Below are positions 35,709 to 45,530 of a DNA stretch of 64,000 bases, piece after piece. The notes beneath the pieces are model-generated. The model was not told the origin of the DNA, did no database searches, and saw only the letters and a program-made list of their open reading frames with translations. Location of the stretch: assembly GCA_000751555.1 (NCBI GenBank), contig CCEZ01000049.1, positions 1 to 64,000 on the forward strand. Reading direction: 5' to 3'. This stretch comes from Anaerosalibacter massiliensis (lineage in GTDB: Bacteria; Bacillota; Clostridia; Tissierellales; Sporanaerobacteraceae). The first letter of the stretch is position 1; each line of letters starts with the position of its first letter. Position numbers and translations under genes: made by a program.

Positions 35709-38700
35709 TTAATTATTACATATCATATTGAATTCACAATATGGACTACATTTTTCTCTTCTTCCGTAATCTTTTATATCATTTTTTCGAGAAACATACT
35801 TTATAAATTCATCTATATTATTTAAGTTTTTAGTTAAAATTTCTTCATCTATATTCACATCTAATAATTCGCCAGTTTCTAATAAAAATAAAGAGGCTCT
35901 TTTTACTTTCATACCATATATATCTTGACAAGCTTTTGTATATAACTGTAACTGGGGTGAGTATTTATCTAAAAACCATTTTTTATTAGTTACTCTATTA
36001 GTTTTAAAATCTATTATTTCTATAAAATTATTTTTAATATACATTCTATCAATTATTCCAAAAATAAAATTGTCATTTGATTTATAATAAAACTCTCTCT
36101 CATTAAACATTTCATCATAATCTTCCTTATAATTATTTACATAATTTATTATATAAGGTTTGACTTCAGATAAAACACTAGGTATTGGCTTAATGCCAAA
36201 TGACATTATTATGTTATAGAGTAAATTATTTTGATCAAGTCCAATTCTATATAATTCACAAAATTTATGGACTATATTACCTCTAATAGTGGGTTTTAAT
36301 ATATATTTACCTTCTTTATTATTATCTTTATATTCATCTACAGGTAAATTTTTATAATATTTCATAAAAAACTTTTTTTTACAATCTCTAAATGTTATAT
36401 ATTGAGTTACAGAAAAACGTTCAAAGGTCCTTTTATTTACCCCTGAAATTTCTCCAAGTATAGGAAACAGCTCCTTTTTAATAGGTTTAGTTTCTTTTAA
36501 ATCATCCTTTAAACCTTTCACTTCATCTTTTAATTCTTTTTTCATATCTAATTCTTCTATTATCCCATATTGAACAAAATCTAAAAAACTATTTATCATT
36601 TTTTTAAATCCTGTATTTTTCCCTTGATTTCCTAAAATCAATCTTTCCTCAGCCCTAGTCATAGCCACATATAATATTCTTTTGTTTTCTCTTTCCTCTT
36701 TCTCCTTTATAGAATTATAAATTTCATTATATATTGGTGATAAATCTTCATGCTTAATACCCAAACCTAGATTCTTTTCAAATAATATAGAAGAAGTATC
36801 CTTGTTAAAACCTTTAGCCATTTGAGGAATAATAACTACTTTAAACTGAAGACCCTTAGATTTATGAATGGTCATAATTTTTACACTATCTCCATCTTCT
36901 GATTGTATCTTAGCTTGAGATTCATCAACATTTTTTCTTTTCATATTTTCTATATAATTTATGAAATCTTCAATAGTTCCATTTTCTTTTTCTGTATATT
37001 CTTTTGCCATTTCTAAGAACTTATAGACATTTGCAATTCTTTGCTTCCCACCATACTTTAGCATTAAAACTTGATTATAATAAGTCTTCTCTATTAATTC
37101 AATTATTAACTCATAAGGATTCAACATATTCCGTTTCAAAACAAATTGTTTAAGCATGTTGTACGCATTTTTCATTTTTTTTCTTTCATTTTCTTCAATA
37201 TAAGGTATTTCTTCATTTAAAGATTCTATAATAGATTCTTCTTTTTGTTTCAACAACCAATAAATTGTCTTATCAGAAAGTCCAAACATAGGACTTCTCA
37301 AGGCTCCAACAATAGATATATTGTCATATATATTAGATATTCCCTTTAAGGCATTCATTAAGTCTAGTATTTCCTCTTGTTTATAAAATCCTTTACCTCC
37401 CAGATTATAATATGGTATACCATATTCTTTCAATGCTTTCTCATATATAAAGTCTTCTGTACTAGACCTAAATAAAATTGCAAAATCTTTATATTCATAT
37501 TCTCCAGATTCTACTAAAACCTTTATCCTTTTTGCTACTAATCTACTTTCGTAATATTTATTATAATCCCCTTGATTTTCTCCTTCTGGTATTTCTAAAT
37601 CTTTATTTTCTAATATTTCTACATCTAAATTATTTAAAGACCTTTTAACTGGTTCTAACGCTATATATTTGCTTCCCATTATCTTTTCAAATATTATATT
37701 TACAAATTCTAAAACTGTATGAACTGTTCTATAATTTTCTCCAAGCTTTATTGGCTTTGATTTTGATACCTCTTCAATATCTTCCATTACATCATAGAAT
37801 ACTTCTACATCTGCTCCTCTAAAACCATATATTGACTGTTTTGGATCTCCTACAATGAACAAATTTTCCCTGTCTATTTTAGAATCTACACTAGTTAGTT
37901 TATATATAATACCTTTTTGTAGTTCATTAGTATCTTGAAATTCATCTACCATTATATATTTAAATTTTTGTTGGTATTTCTTTTTTATATCATAATTATC
38001 TAAAAGCTTCAATACCATAAGTTGAAGATCCTCATAGTCTACATATCTTAATTTTCTTTTATTCCTTGTAAATAGCCTATCTACATCTATTAATACTTGA
38101 ATTAAAGTTTCATATAATTCTTTCTTTTTATATTCTCTTACCTTTAAAACATTGTCTATAGTTTCTATAAGATATGATATTTTATCCTCTTCACCCTTCA
38201 TACTACCTATATTGTCCTTTAAATAAGGAAGTATATTTAAAACTTCTTCATCATAATTTTCTTTTTTGCTAAATTCTCCCCACACTGGATCTTCTTTTAG
38301 TTTAACTACTTTTGAATTTTTCCTTCCCTTATTCATTAAATATTTAAATACATTCTTAATTTCAAATATATCTTCTTCCTTAAATTTAGTACTTTCTATA
38401 TTATTTAATGTCTTTTCTCCTACTTCATTAAAGCTTATTCCAGTACTTCTTATTTTCTTGTATACTTCCATTATTGTATAAACAAGATTGTCCAAATTAT
38501 ATGAATTAAAGCTTTTTACAAATTCATATATTTTCTTATCTTCTTCTATTCCATTTATAAAATAATTTTTTATTACTTCATATAATATTTCATCTGATTT
38601 ATAGTCTTCTAATACTTTAAATTGAGGGTCTATATTAGCCTCTACAGGATTTTCTCTTAGTAAATTTGAACAAAAACTATGTATAGTAGAAATATTTCCC

Positions 38701-38984
38701 CTTTCCAAATCTTTATATATTCTTCTCCATTTCTTATCTAATGGAAATTTTCTTTTTAGTTCTTCCCTTATTCGTTCTTTCATTTCTTGACTAGCTTTTT
38801 TAGTAAAAGTTATAGCTACAACAGATTCTATTTCCTTACCTTCTTCTATTTTACCATTTTCTAATATATATAAATATCTTTCTACTAATACTTTAGTTTT
38901 CCCCGAACCTGCTCCAGCATTAACAGCCACATTCCTATCTATAGTTTCAACAGCTTTCTTTTGGTTTTTATTGAGTTCTACCAT
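35709..38984 (-). CDS. addA: AddA helicase-nuclease
   Basis: The 1091-aa protein is a UvrD-family helicase with Walker A AGAGSGKT (residues 23-30), Walker B MVDEFQDTN, and MTIHKSKGLQF and VAMTRAEERLI motifs. A C-terminal RecB-like nuclease follows (FGIIDRMYI...IIDFKTNR...QLQLY). C-terminal cysteines (KCSPYCEFNMIC) are present as well. It processes double-strand breaks with AddB for RecA-dependent repair. It is somewhat shorter than the usual AddA of about 1200 aa. It is 18 nt downstream of the AddB-like gene. Confidence 0.9.
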   Translation of the reverse strand: MVELNKNQKKAVETIDRNVAVNAGAGSGKTKVLVERYLYILENGKIEEGKEIESVVAITFTKKASQEMKERIREELKRKFPLDKKWRRIYKDLERGNISTIHSFCSNLLRENPVEANIDPQFKVLEDYKSDEILYEVIKNYFINGIEEDKKIYEFVKSFNSYNLDNLVYTIMEVYKKIRSTGISFNEVGEKTLNNIESTKFKEEDIFEIKNVFKYLMNKGRKNSKVVKLKEDPVWGEFSKKENYDEEVLNILPYLKDNIGSMKGEEDKISYLIETIDNVLKVREYKKKELYETLIQVLIDVDRLFTRNKRKLRYVDYEDLQLMVLKLLDNYDIKKKYQQKFKYIMVDEFQDTNELQKGIIYKLTSVDSKIDRENLFIVGDPKQSIYGFRGADVEVFYDVMEDIEEVSKSKPIKLGENYRTVHTVLEFVNIIFEKIMGSKYIALEPVKRSLNNLDVEILENKDLEIPEGENQGDYNKYYESRLVAKRIKVLVESGEYEYKDFAILFRSSTEDFIYEKALKEYGIPYYNLGGKGFYKQEEILDLMNALKGISNIYDNISIVGALRSPMFGLSDKTIYWLLKQKEESIIESLNEEIPYIEENERKKMKNAYNMLKQFVLKRNMLNPYELIIELIEKTYYNQVLMLKYGGKQRIANVYKFLEMAKEYTEKENGTIEDFINYIENMKRKNVDESQAKIQSEDGDSVKIMTIHKSKGLQFKVVIIPQMAKGFNKDTSSILFEKNLGLGIKHEDLSPIYNEIYNSIKEKEERENKRILYVAMTRAEERLILGNQGKNTGFKKMINSFLDFVQYGIIEELDMKKELKDEVKGLKDDLKETKPIKKELFPILGEISGVNKRTFERFSVTQYITFRDCKKKFFMKYYKNLPVDEYKDNNKEGKYILKPTIRGNIVHKFCELYRIGLDQNNLLYNIIMSFGIKPIPSVLSEVKPYIINYVNNYKEDYDEMFNEREFYYKSNDNFIFGIIDRMYIKNNFIEIIDFKTNRVTNKKWFLDKYSPQLQLYTKACQDIYGMKVKRASLFLLETGELLDVNIDEEILTKNLNNIDEFIKYVSRKNDIKDYGRREKCSPYCEFNMICNN

Positions 38985-39002
38985 TTTTTCACCTCCTTAA
39001 AA

Positions 39003-42000
39003 TTATCTAAAGTTATACCTACATACTTCTATATAGGGACAATACTTATCACATTCCTTAGGGTTTATAGAAAAATCTCCTCTATATATCGACTCTATAT
39101 ATTCCTGCATAGTATTTTCCATTCCCCTCATTAACATATCCCAACTCTCTTTATCTAAAATTCCATTTCCTCTTTTCTTGTTCACCAACTCTTTTTCATT
39201 TTCCTTAACTAATTCCATATGTACATTAGTTTTAGAAATGTCTATATATCCGCCAGATATTATGTCTTTATGTTTTTGAGACATAATATATACAGGCAAT
39301 TGGAATGAAATACCCTCATTCATATCCTTAAGTTTTTTTATTCCATAAGAAGATGTTTTATAATCATAGAGTATGTATTTATCAAAATCTAAAAATTTAT
39401 CTATTCTATCTATTTTCCCAAATATTTTTAATTTCTCATTTCCAGTGTCTAAAGAAAAATCCTCTATATACCCAAATTCCACTTCAAAATCATAAGGTAC
39501 CATTTTATATCTTGAAGCAGACAATCTATCTAAATCTTTTTTTATTAAATTCAAGATAGTATTAGACATATTCTCTATTCTAATACACCATAATTTATTT
39601 GTAGTTTTAATACCATTATTCTCAAGAATTTTTTCAATTCTTTTATTTATCTCAGGCAGAGTATTTTCTACTTCGAATATCTTTTCTCCCATTATATGAA
39701 GCTTCATATGCTTTCTATAAAGAGAATAATAATCTTTAAGAACCTGATGAAATATATTTCCTTTATCTAATGGAGTAAATTCTTCTACAAATCGTTCCAT
39801 ACCTTCTAATTTTAAAATACGTTCCATGAGAAACTTATAAGGACATTTTCCATAGGTTTCAAAATAGGTTATAGAAAAAACAGAGTCTTTTTTATTCAAT
39901 TTCAAATCTTCTTCTATACTCCTATCACCTATAAACCCATTGTATTTATTAAATTCTTCCTTATTTCTATATATTTCACACTCTACCTTCTCATTAATTT
40001 TTGCCAAAATGCTATCATCTATACTATTGAGCATTTTAATATAATTAGTAACTTCCTCCCCTTCAAAATACCTATACAATAAATGATTTATTAATTCTTT
40101 TTCTGTAGTTATTTCTTTAAAATCATTTTTAATTAAATAATCCATATCTAATTCAATAATATTTATTTTCTCTTCTGGAAATAAGCTTATGAGCTCATCT
40201 AAAAATATAGAAGGAATATTTACTTCATCTTTTAGCGAGTTCTCTGGATAGCTTAAATAGAGAAGTTTAGTACATCTAGTAATAGCAATAACAAAGCCTA
40301 GACTTTCTTTGTCTAGTTTTTCATAAAAATTTTCCACATTAAATCCTATTTTCTTTAAATTATAATAATTGTCTTCTTTAAAGAAAAAATTTTCTTCCTT
40401 CAATTTTGGATACTTTCCCTCTACTAATCCTGTAATAAATAATGCTTGAAACTTTAATCCTCGTAAAAGAGGTATAGTAAGTATATTCACTCCTTTGCTA
40501 TCTCCTAATATTCCTATAACAATTTCTCTTTCTAAATATCTCAAAAGTAAATTATAAAAATCTTCTAAATCTATATCATTATAGACTAAAGGTATTTCTA
40601 GTTTAATTCTTTCTAATACTTGCTTCAATTTAGATAGCGAAGACATATCTCTATGGAAAATACTATAGTCTTCTGTTTCTCTATAAATCTTATTTATTTT
40701 TTCTATTATATTATAACTATCAATAATGTCTATTAATATATCTACTATTTCTTCAATACCTCCTCTATCTGGAATCAGATCTCCTTCATTATTCAAACTT
40801 TCTATTGAATCCATTAAGTAATTTAGTTCTTCCCATTTTTCTTCTACATTCTCGTCTTGAGACAAAGCTAAAATTCTATTTCCCTCTTCCATAATCATAG
40901 TTTTTAATTCATTTATATTGTTATAGTTTAAACTGTATAAAATATATTCAACTTTATCTTTTTCTTTCCCAGAATAAATATTGAAATAGCTATTTTTAAT
41001 TCTTTTAATAATACTTTCTTTATTAAATTTATTCATTTTAAGTTCAATAATATTTAAAAACTCTTTTACTAAAGGCATATCTATAAGGGGAATTTCTTCA
41101 CTTATAAAACAAGGAATGCCTTCTTCTTTAAATACATTGAAAGTTGAATGCAAATATTCTTGGGAATCTGTAATTACTATACCTATATCTTTCAGTGGAA
41201 CTCCTTTATTGTATAGAATCTTTATTTCTTGGCATATCCTCTTTATTTCTATATATTTATTAGCTGCTTTTATAAGAGTAATATTATCTGTCTCTTTTAA
41301 ACTATAACCCTTTTCTAAAAATAGATTGTCTCCAATTACTTCAAATAAATTCTTTTCTTCTTTTTTCTTCACTTCAACTATTTCAAAACCTACGCTTTGA
41401 AGAAATTTAAGTGTTTCTTTTACACAGGTAAATTCACTTTCTCTTTTATAAGGAATATTTATATAGATATCCAAAGGCTGCTTAATCATTTCTCTTAATA
41501 ACTCTAGCTCTTGAGGTTTAAAGTCAAAAAACTCGTCAATTATTATAAAATCTATGTTTTTAAAATAATCTGTATTATCCTTAAGTACATTTAAACTCTT
41601 TAAGAAACTTTCTTCAGTATCTAATAAATTATTATCATTTAAAAATTTTTCGTACTCATTATAAATCAGCCCTATTTCTTTATAGAAAGAAATATCTGGT
41701 GTATTTTTATTAAATTCTTCTGGAGTTAATAGAGATCTTTTTATTTCACCAATTATATAGGAAACATCTTCTATAAACCCATCCTTATCTATCATATTTT
41801 TATAATATTTTATTTCACCTTTTTCATATAGCCCTTTTAATGTTTTCTGTAAAATAATCTCTTTAATCTCTAAATCTATATTAGTATATAGTTTTTCTTC
41901 TAACAATCCTTTTACTACATCATCAAAAGTAAATACATTTAAATCAAATGCTCCCATTCTATCTTTAAGAAGTACCTTTTTACATTTTTCTAATAATTTT

Positions 42001-42125
42001 CTATTAGGTAAAATATAAAAAAAATTATTAGCCTTATGTTTTTTTACATAATCTATAGATAATTTAAGTAAATCATTTCTCTTATTATTATTTACAGGTC
42101 CATAAAATACTATCCTATTAGCCAT
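39003..42125 (-). CDS. addB: AddB-like nuclease subunit lacking a Walker A motif
   Basis: The 1040-aa protein pairs with AddA. The C-terminal nuclease shows GKIDRIDKFLDF...LYDYKTSS...QLPVYIMSQ, and Fe-S-type cysteines CPYKFLMERIL upstream with CDKYCPYIEVCRY at the end. Unlike Bacillus AddB, the N terminus reads VFYGPVNNNKRND where a GxSGSGKT ATP-binding loop would be, so this subunit probably has no helicase ATPase. ATG at 42125 is chosen with AAAGGGAG upstream. It belongs to one operon with addA. Confidence 0.85.
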   Translation of the reverse strand: MANRIVFYGPVNNNKRNDLLKLSIDYVKKHKANNFFYILPNRKLLEKCKKVLLKDRMGAFDLNVFTFDDVVKGLLEEKLYTNIDLEIKEIILQKTLKGLYEKGEIKYYKNMIDKDGFIEDVSYIIGEIKRSLLTPEEFNKNTPDISFYKEIGLIYNEYEKFLNDNNLLDTEESFLKSLNVLKDNTDYFKNIDFIIIDEFFDFKPQELELLREMIKQPLDIYINIPYKRESEFTCVKETLKFLQSVGFEIVEVKKKEEKNLFEVIGDNLFLEKGYSLKETDNITLIKAANKYIEIKRICQEIKILYNKGVPLKDIGIVITDSQEYLHSTFNVFKEEGIPCFISEEIPLIDMPLVKEFLNIIELKMNKFNKESIIKRIKNSYFNIYSGKEKDKVEYILYSLNYNNINELKTMIMEEGNRILALSQDENVEEKWEELNYLMDSIESLNNEGDLIPDRGGIEEIVDILIDIIDSYNIIEKINKIYRETEDYSIFHRDMSSLSKLKQVLERIKLEIPLVYNDIDLEDFYNLLLRYLEREIVIGILGDSKGVNILTIPLLRGLKFQALFITGLVEGKYPKLKEENFFFKEDNYYNLKKIGFNVENFYEKLDKESLGFVIAITRCTKLLYLSYPENSLKDEVNIPSIFLDELISLFPEEKINIIELDMDYLIKNDFKEITTEKELINHLLYRYFEGEEVTNYIKMLNSIDDSILAKINEKVECEIYRNKEEFNKYNGFIGDRSIEEDLKLNKKDSVFSITYFETYGKCPYKFLMERILKLEGMERFVEEFTPLDKGNIFHQVLKDYYSLYRKHMKLHIMGEKIFEVENTLPEINKRIEKILENNGIKTTNKLWCIRIENMSNTILNLIKKDLDRLSASRYKMVPYDFEVEFGYIEDFSLDTGNEKLKIFGKIDRIDKFLDFDKYILYDYKTSSYGIKKLKDMNEGISFQLPVYIMSQKHKDIISGGYIDISKTNVHMELVKENEKELVNKKRGNGILDKESWDMLMRGMENTMQEYIESIYRGDFSINPKECDKYCPYIEVCRYNFR

Positions 42126-42146
42126 ATATCCCACTCCCTTTAATTT

Positions 42147-42175
42147 TATAACCTACAGCAAAACTGTAGGTTATA
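42147..42175 (-). terminator. Stem-loop between glucokinase and AddB
   Basis: TATAACCTACAG and CTGTAGGTTATA form a perfect 12-bp stem with a 5-nt loop, overlapping the glucokinase stop codon. There is no clear U-tract on the minus side, so it may attenuate or protect the transcript instead of terminating it. Confidence 0.45.
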
Positions 42176-43073
42176 AAATATTATCAAAAGCTAATTTCCC
42201 TGCTCCTATTACTCCTGCATCATTTAAATATTTTGCTGGGAGAATTTTCATTCCAATAGGGGCATTGCAATAGGATTTATAATACTTTAGCATATCTTTC
42301 CACCAGTATTCTCTAGAATTTATAACTCCCCCACCTATTATTAAGCCCTCTGGATCAAATATATTTTTTATAGAAACTAAAAATATAGATAAATCCCTAA
42401 TAAATATTTCTACTACTTCATTACATATCTTATCTTTCTCTCTGTTTTTAAAAATCTCTACTCCTTTTAAATTTTTCCCTGTTTTCTGAAAATAAGTCTT
42501 TTCTATTCCTCTTCCAGAAATATATTGCTCTACACAACCTTTCTGTCCACAATTACATTGTCTTCCCATTGGATATAGAATAGAATGACCTAATTCAGCA
42601 CCTTGATAGTTATTACCATGCCAAATTCCCTGAGTCTTAGACCAAATTCCTCCTCCTACTCCCGTTCCCAATGTAATCATAACAATAGTATCTAATCCTT
42701 TCCCCGCACCTACCCATTCTTCACATATAAGAGCTACATTAGCATCATTTTCTACATGAACAGGTATATTATCAAATTCTCTAGAAAGCTCTTCTTTTAT
42801 ATATACACCTGCCCAATTTTCTATATTGCCTCCATTATAAACAACTCTACCTTTATCTGTATCTATGAAACCTGGAGAACCTAATCCTATTCCTTCAATC
42901 TTTTCATCTTTTATTAATTCTTTTATAAGATTTTTGATATTCTCTAATACAATTTCTCTACCTGCTTTAGACTGTGTATCTACTCTCAATTTCTTTAAAA
43001 TATTTCCCTCTTCATCTACAACACCGCCATTAATTTTTGTTCCCCCTAAATCAATACCTATAACCTTTTGCAT
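42171..43073 (-). CDS. ROK-family sugar kinase (glucokinase-like)
   Basis: The 300-aa protein has the ROK fold: N-terminal IGIDLGGTKINGGVVD phosphate loop, VENDANVALICEEWVGAG with the catalytic Asp, LGTGVGGG, and the zinc-binding CNCGQKGCVEQYISG. The substrate may be glucose, but N-acetylglucosamine or mannosamine kinases share these motifs and the neighbouring muropeptide-salvage genes would suit an amino sugar. Its start overlaps the HExxH gene by 23 nt, so the two are translationally linked. Confidence 0.9.
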   Translation of the reverse strand: MQKVIGIDLGGTKINGGVVDEEGNILKKLRVDTQSKAGREIVLENIKNLIKELIKDEKIEGIGLGSPGFIDTDKGRVVYNGGNIENWAGVYIKEELSREFDNIPVHVENDANVALICEEWVGAGKGLDTIVMITLGTGVGGGIWSKTQGIWHGNNYQGAELGHSILYPMGRQCNCGQKGCVEQYISGRGIEKTYFQKTGKNLKGVEIFKNREKDKICNEVVEIFIRDLSIFLVSIKNIFDPEGLIIGGGVINSREYWWKDMLKYYKSYCNAPIGMKILPAKYLNDAGVIGAGKLAFDNIL

Positions 43074-43731
43074 TTAAATCCTCCTTTAATTCTTTAAAAT
43101 AGCTTTCTAAAAAACTAATATCTATGTAATTTCCTCCTACTAGATAATAATAATCCATTATCTTAGGATGGAAAGATAAATTCAATATCTTTTTACAAAA
43201 AATATGAGCAGCTATATCACTAGTCTTTTTAATGGGATAGGACCTTTTAAAAGGTCCTATTTTGAATACTGAAATTTCTTCTAACTTTTCATAAGTAGCC
43301 CCTATTTCTTCAATTTCTAGATAATGAAATAGTTCATGAGTTAATTGTATATCTATGATACTTTCATAATTAAATAGCTTGTCCATATTTATTTTTTTAA
43401 ATTTTTCTTCCATATCTTTTATAGACCAGTGATATAAAAGCATTTGTTCATCATATTCATCATACTTGGCTCTTAACTTTTTTATTTCATTTTTATATTC
43501 TTCTTTTGTAATTTCAATTTCAATATCTTTGTCTTTATAAATTTCTTTAATATTTTTACCATTATAAAAATCCAAAATGTTTTCTGCTACTTCTTCTCCA
43601 ATCTTAATAGATTCCTCAATATAATATTTAATTTTATTATCATCTATCTTATTGAAATAATTGTCCTCTTTTAATTCAGCTAAAGACATAACATCAACTG
43701 TACCTAATTTCCCTATTCTATTTATATCCAA
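43051..43731 (-). CDS. Unknown protein with HExxH metalloprotease motif
   Basis: The 226-aa protein contains THELFHYLE (H132, E133, H136), a canonical zinc-protease HExxH helix, but I recognise no family. The N-terminal region is charged and helical (about residues 20-115). There is no signal peptide, so it would be cytoplasmic. TTG at 43731 with AAAGGAG upstream is preferred over a GTG at 43740. It overlaps the downstream glucokinase gene by 23 nt and lies 18 nt after DUF523. Confidence 0.65.
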   Translation of the reverse strand: MDINRIGKLGTVDVMSLAELKEDNYFNKIDDNKIKYYIEESIKIGEEVAENILDFYNGKNIKEIYKDKDIEIEITKEEYKNEIKKLRAKYDEYDEQMLLYHWSIKDMEEKFKKINMDKLFNYESIIDIQLTHELFHYLEIEEIGATYEKLEEISVFKIGPFKRSYPIKKTSDIAAHIFCKKILNLSFHPKIMDYYYLVGGNYIDISFLESYFKELKEDLNAKGYRY

Positions 43732-43749
43732 TAAAAACACTCCTTTAGT

Positions 43750-44190
43750 TTATTCGTCCAAGGTAAAAGTATTTTCAGTATATATATTTATGCCATTTTC
43801 TTTTAAAAGTTTTGTTGTAATCCCATCTCCGTCAATAAGCCTTCCAGTAAATCTTCCATCATATATCTTCCCACATCCACAGGAAGGACTTTTAGACTTC
43901 AGTATAGCAGCATCTGCCTCTACTATTTCCGCTATAGCTAATGCTTTTTTTGCTCCTTCTATAAATTCCAAAGTACAATCTATACCTTCCTTATTTATAA
44001 CTTTTATGTCTCCATTTTCATCCTTTAATATTTCACAAGGTACTCTTGGAATTGAAAGTCCTCCTAAGACTTCAGGGCAAATTGGAATAGCTTTTCCTTC
44101 TTTTATAAGTTTTATTATATCATTGTTTTCATTGTCCTTTCCATCATATCTACATTTAATTCCTGCAAGGCAAGCACTTACAATATACAT
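43750..44190 (-). CDS. DUF523 family protein
   Basis: The 146-aa protein matches DUF523: N-terminal VSACLAGIKCRYDG, PICPEVLGGLSIPRVPCEI and a C-terminal SKSPSCGCGKIYDG. Seven conserved cysteines suggest a metal or Fe-S site. The family is widespread in anaerobes and of unknown role. The gene lies 4 nt after the NagZ-like gene and heads the HExxH-glucokinase-AddBA run, so operon continuity is likely. Confidence 0.9.
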   Translation of the reverse strand: MYIVSACLAGIKCRYDGKDNENNDIIKLIKEGKAIPICPEVLGGLSIPRVPCEILKDENGDIKVINKEGIDCTLEFIEGAKKALAIAEIVEADAAILKSKSPSCGCGKIYDGRFTGRLIDGDGITTKLLKENGINIYTENTFTLDE

Positions 44191-44194
44191 AATA

Positions 44195-45409
44195 TCACCT
44201 TTTTTCTATGTTTTTTAAATCTTTCATTTTTTTATTTACTTTATCTATATCCACAAAATCTATAGTTTCATCCTTTATTCCATATTCTTCTTTCAATTTA
44301 ATTATTCTATAAACTTTTTCATCTATTTCACTTTCTGTAAGTTCCCCTGATTTAATAGCTTTATCTATAGCTTCTATGACTTGAACCTGATTTTCATAAT
44401 CATGGCAAACAAGTATTATATCTATTCCTGCTTTCAATGATTTAATAGCTGCCTCACCTATATTATAATTTTTTGTAATAGCTCCCATAGCCATATCATC
44501 TGTTATTATTACTTTATCATAATTTAAATCCTTTCTTAATATATTTGTAATTATTTCTTTAGAAAAAGTAGCTGGATTTTCCTTATCTATTTTGGAAAAA
44601 AGTATATGTCCTATCATTACCATATCTGCCCCATTATCTATTGCCTCTCTAAAAGGGACTAATTCCATGCTTTTAAGCTCTTTCAAATCTTTGTCTACTA
44701 CTGGCAAATCCAAATGAGAATCTATATATGTATCTCCATGACCTGGAAAATGTTTTATAGTGGGAACTATATTATTAGATTGTATTCCCTTCATAACTTG
44801 GATACCATGTTTAGATACTGATTCTTTAGTGGTTCCATAGGCTCTATCCCCAATAATGAGATTTCGAGGATTAGAATTAATATCCAATACAGGAGCAAAA
44901 TCTAAATTGAATCCAATAGATTTAAGTCTATAACCAATAAGACTACCTATTTCAAAAGAATAGTCTTCATTATCTAATTCCCCAATATTTTTGCCACTTG
45001 GCATATTCCCAAAGATGTTAGATAATCTTGTAATCTTTCCTCCTTCTTCATCAGCAGCTATAAATAATGGAATATTATTTTTTCTATTAATTTTTTTTAA
45101 TGAGTTTATTAAATTTAAAGTTTGATCCGTATTTTTTATATTTTCTTCAAACAGTATAACTCCTCCCACATAGTAATTATCAAGCATCTTTTCTATATTA
45201 TCATTTAATTCTTCTCCTACAAATCCTACCATTACTAACTGACCTATTTTTTCTTCAAGTTTCATATTATCTACCTTTTCTTTTATAATATCCACTTTAT
45301 TTTTTCTATTTTTCCGTTGATTCTTTTCTTCTTTCCCTTTATATGTACAACTAGAAAGTAATAAAATAGAAGTTAATATAATTATAAAAAAGCTTCTTTT
45401 TTTGTTCAA
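44195..45409 (-). CDS. Glycoside hydrolase family 3 beta-N-acetylhexosaminidase lipoprotein (NagZ-like)
   Basis: NagZ-type enzymes remove N-acetylglucosamine from muropeptides. The protein (404 aa) has a lipobox (ILLLSSC), so it acts on the outside of the membrane. GH3 features are KHFPGHGDTYIDSHLDLP (with the His-Asp dyad) and the nucleophile in VIITDDMAMGAI. TTG at 45409 gives a clean signal peptide with an AAAAGGG site; an ATG at 45418 overlaps that site. A sigma-A promoter lies upstream. The neighbourhood is muropeptide recycling. Confidence 0.9.
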   Translation of the reverse strand: MNKKRSFFIIILTSILLLSSCTYKGKEEKNQRKNRKNKVDIIKEKVDNMKLEEKIGQLVMVGFVGEELNDNIEKMLDNYYVGGVILFEENIKNTDQTLNLINSLKKINRKNNIPLFIAADEEGGKITRLSNIFGNMPSGKNIGELDNEDYSFEIGSLIGYRLKSIGFNLDFAPVLDINSNPRNLIIGDRAYGTTKESVSKHGIQVMKGIQSNNIVPTIKHFPGHGDTYIDSHLDLPVVDKDLKELKSMELVPFREAIDNGADMVMIGHILFSKIDKENPATFSKEIITNILRKDLNYDKVIITDDMAMGAITKNYNIGEAAIKSLKAGIDIILVCHDYENQVQVIEAIDKAIKSGELTESEIDEKVYRIIKLKEEYGIKDETIDFVDIDKVNKKMKDLKNIEKR

Positions 45410-45452
45410 TATTATCATCCCTTTTCTCTTTGGCTAAATTAGTTTAGATTAT

Positions 45453-45481
45453 ATTATAAAGTATTCTACCTTTTAAGACAA
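45453..45481 (-). promoter_or_regulatory. Sigma-A promoter of the NagZ-like gene
   Basis: TTGTCT (45476-45481) and TATAAT (45453-45458) are 17 bp apart on the minus strand, between the NlpC/P60 terminator and the NagZ-like start codon. It should drive transcription leftward into nagZ, DUF523 and the genes that follow. Confidence 0.7.
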
Positions 45482-45490
45482 TTTATAAGT

Positions 45491-45530
45491 GCAAAAATAA
45501 AATCCTGGTTTTTACACCAAGATTTTATTT
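45491..45530 (-). terminator. Terminator of the NlpC/P60 gene
   Basis: A 14-bp stem with one G-U pair (45496-45509 and 45516-45529) overlaps the stop codon and is followed on the minus strand by TTTTTGC. Confidence 0.85.

Noticed and set aside
43661-44218. Plus-strand 185-aa ORF
   Set aside because: It is an antisense shadow of DUF523 and the HExxH gene, with Ser/Phe/Ile-rich low-complexity sequence.
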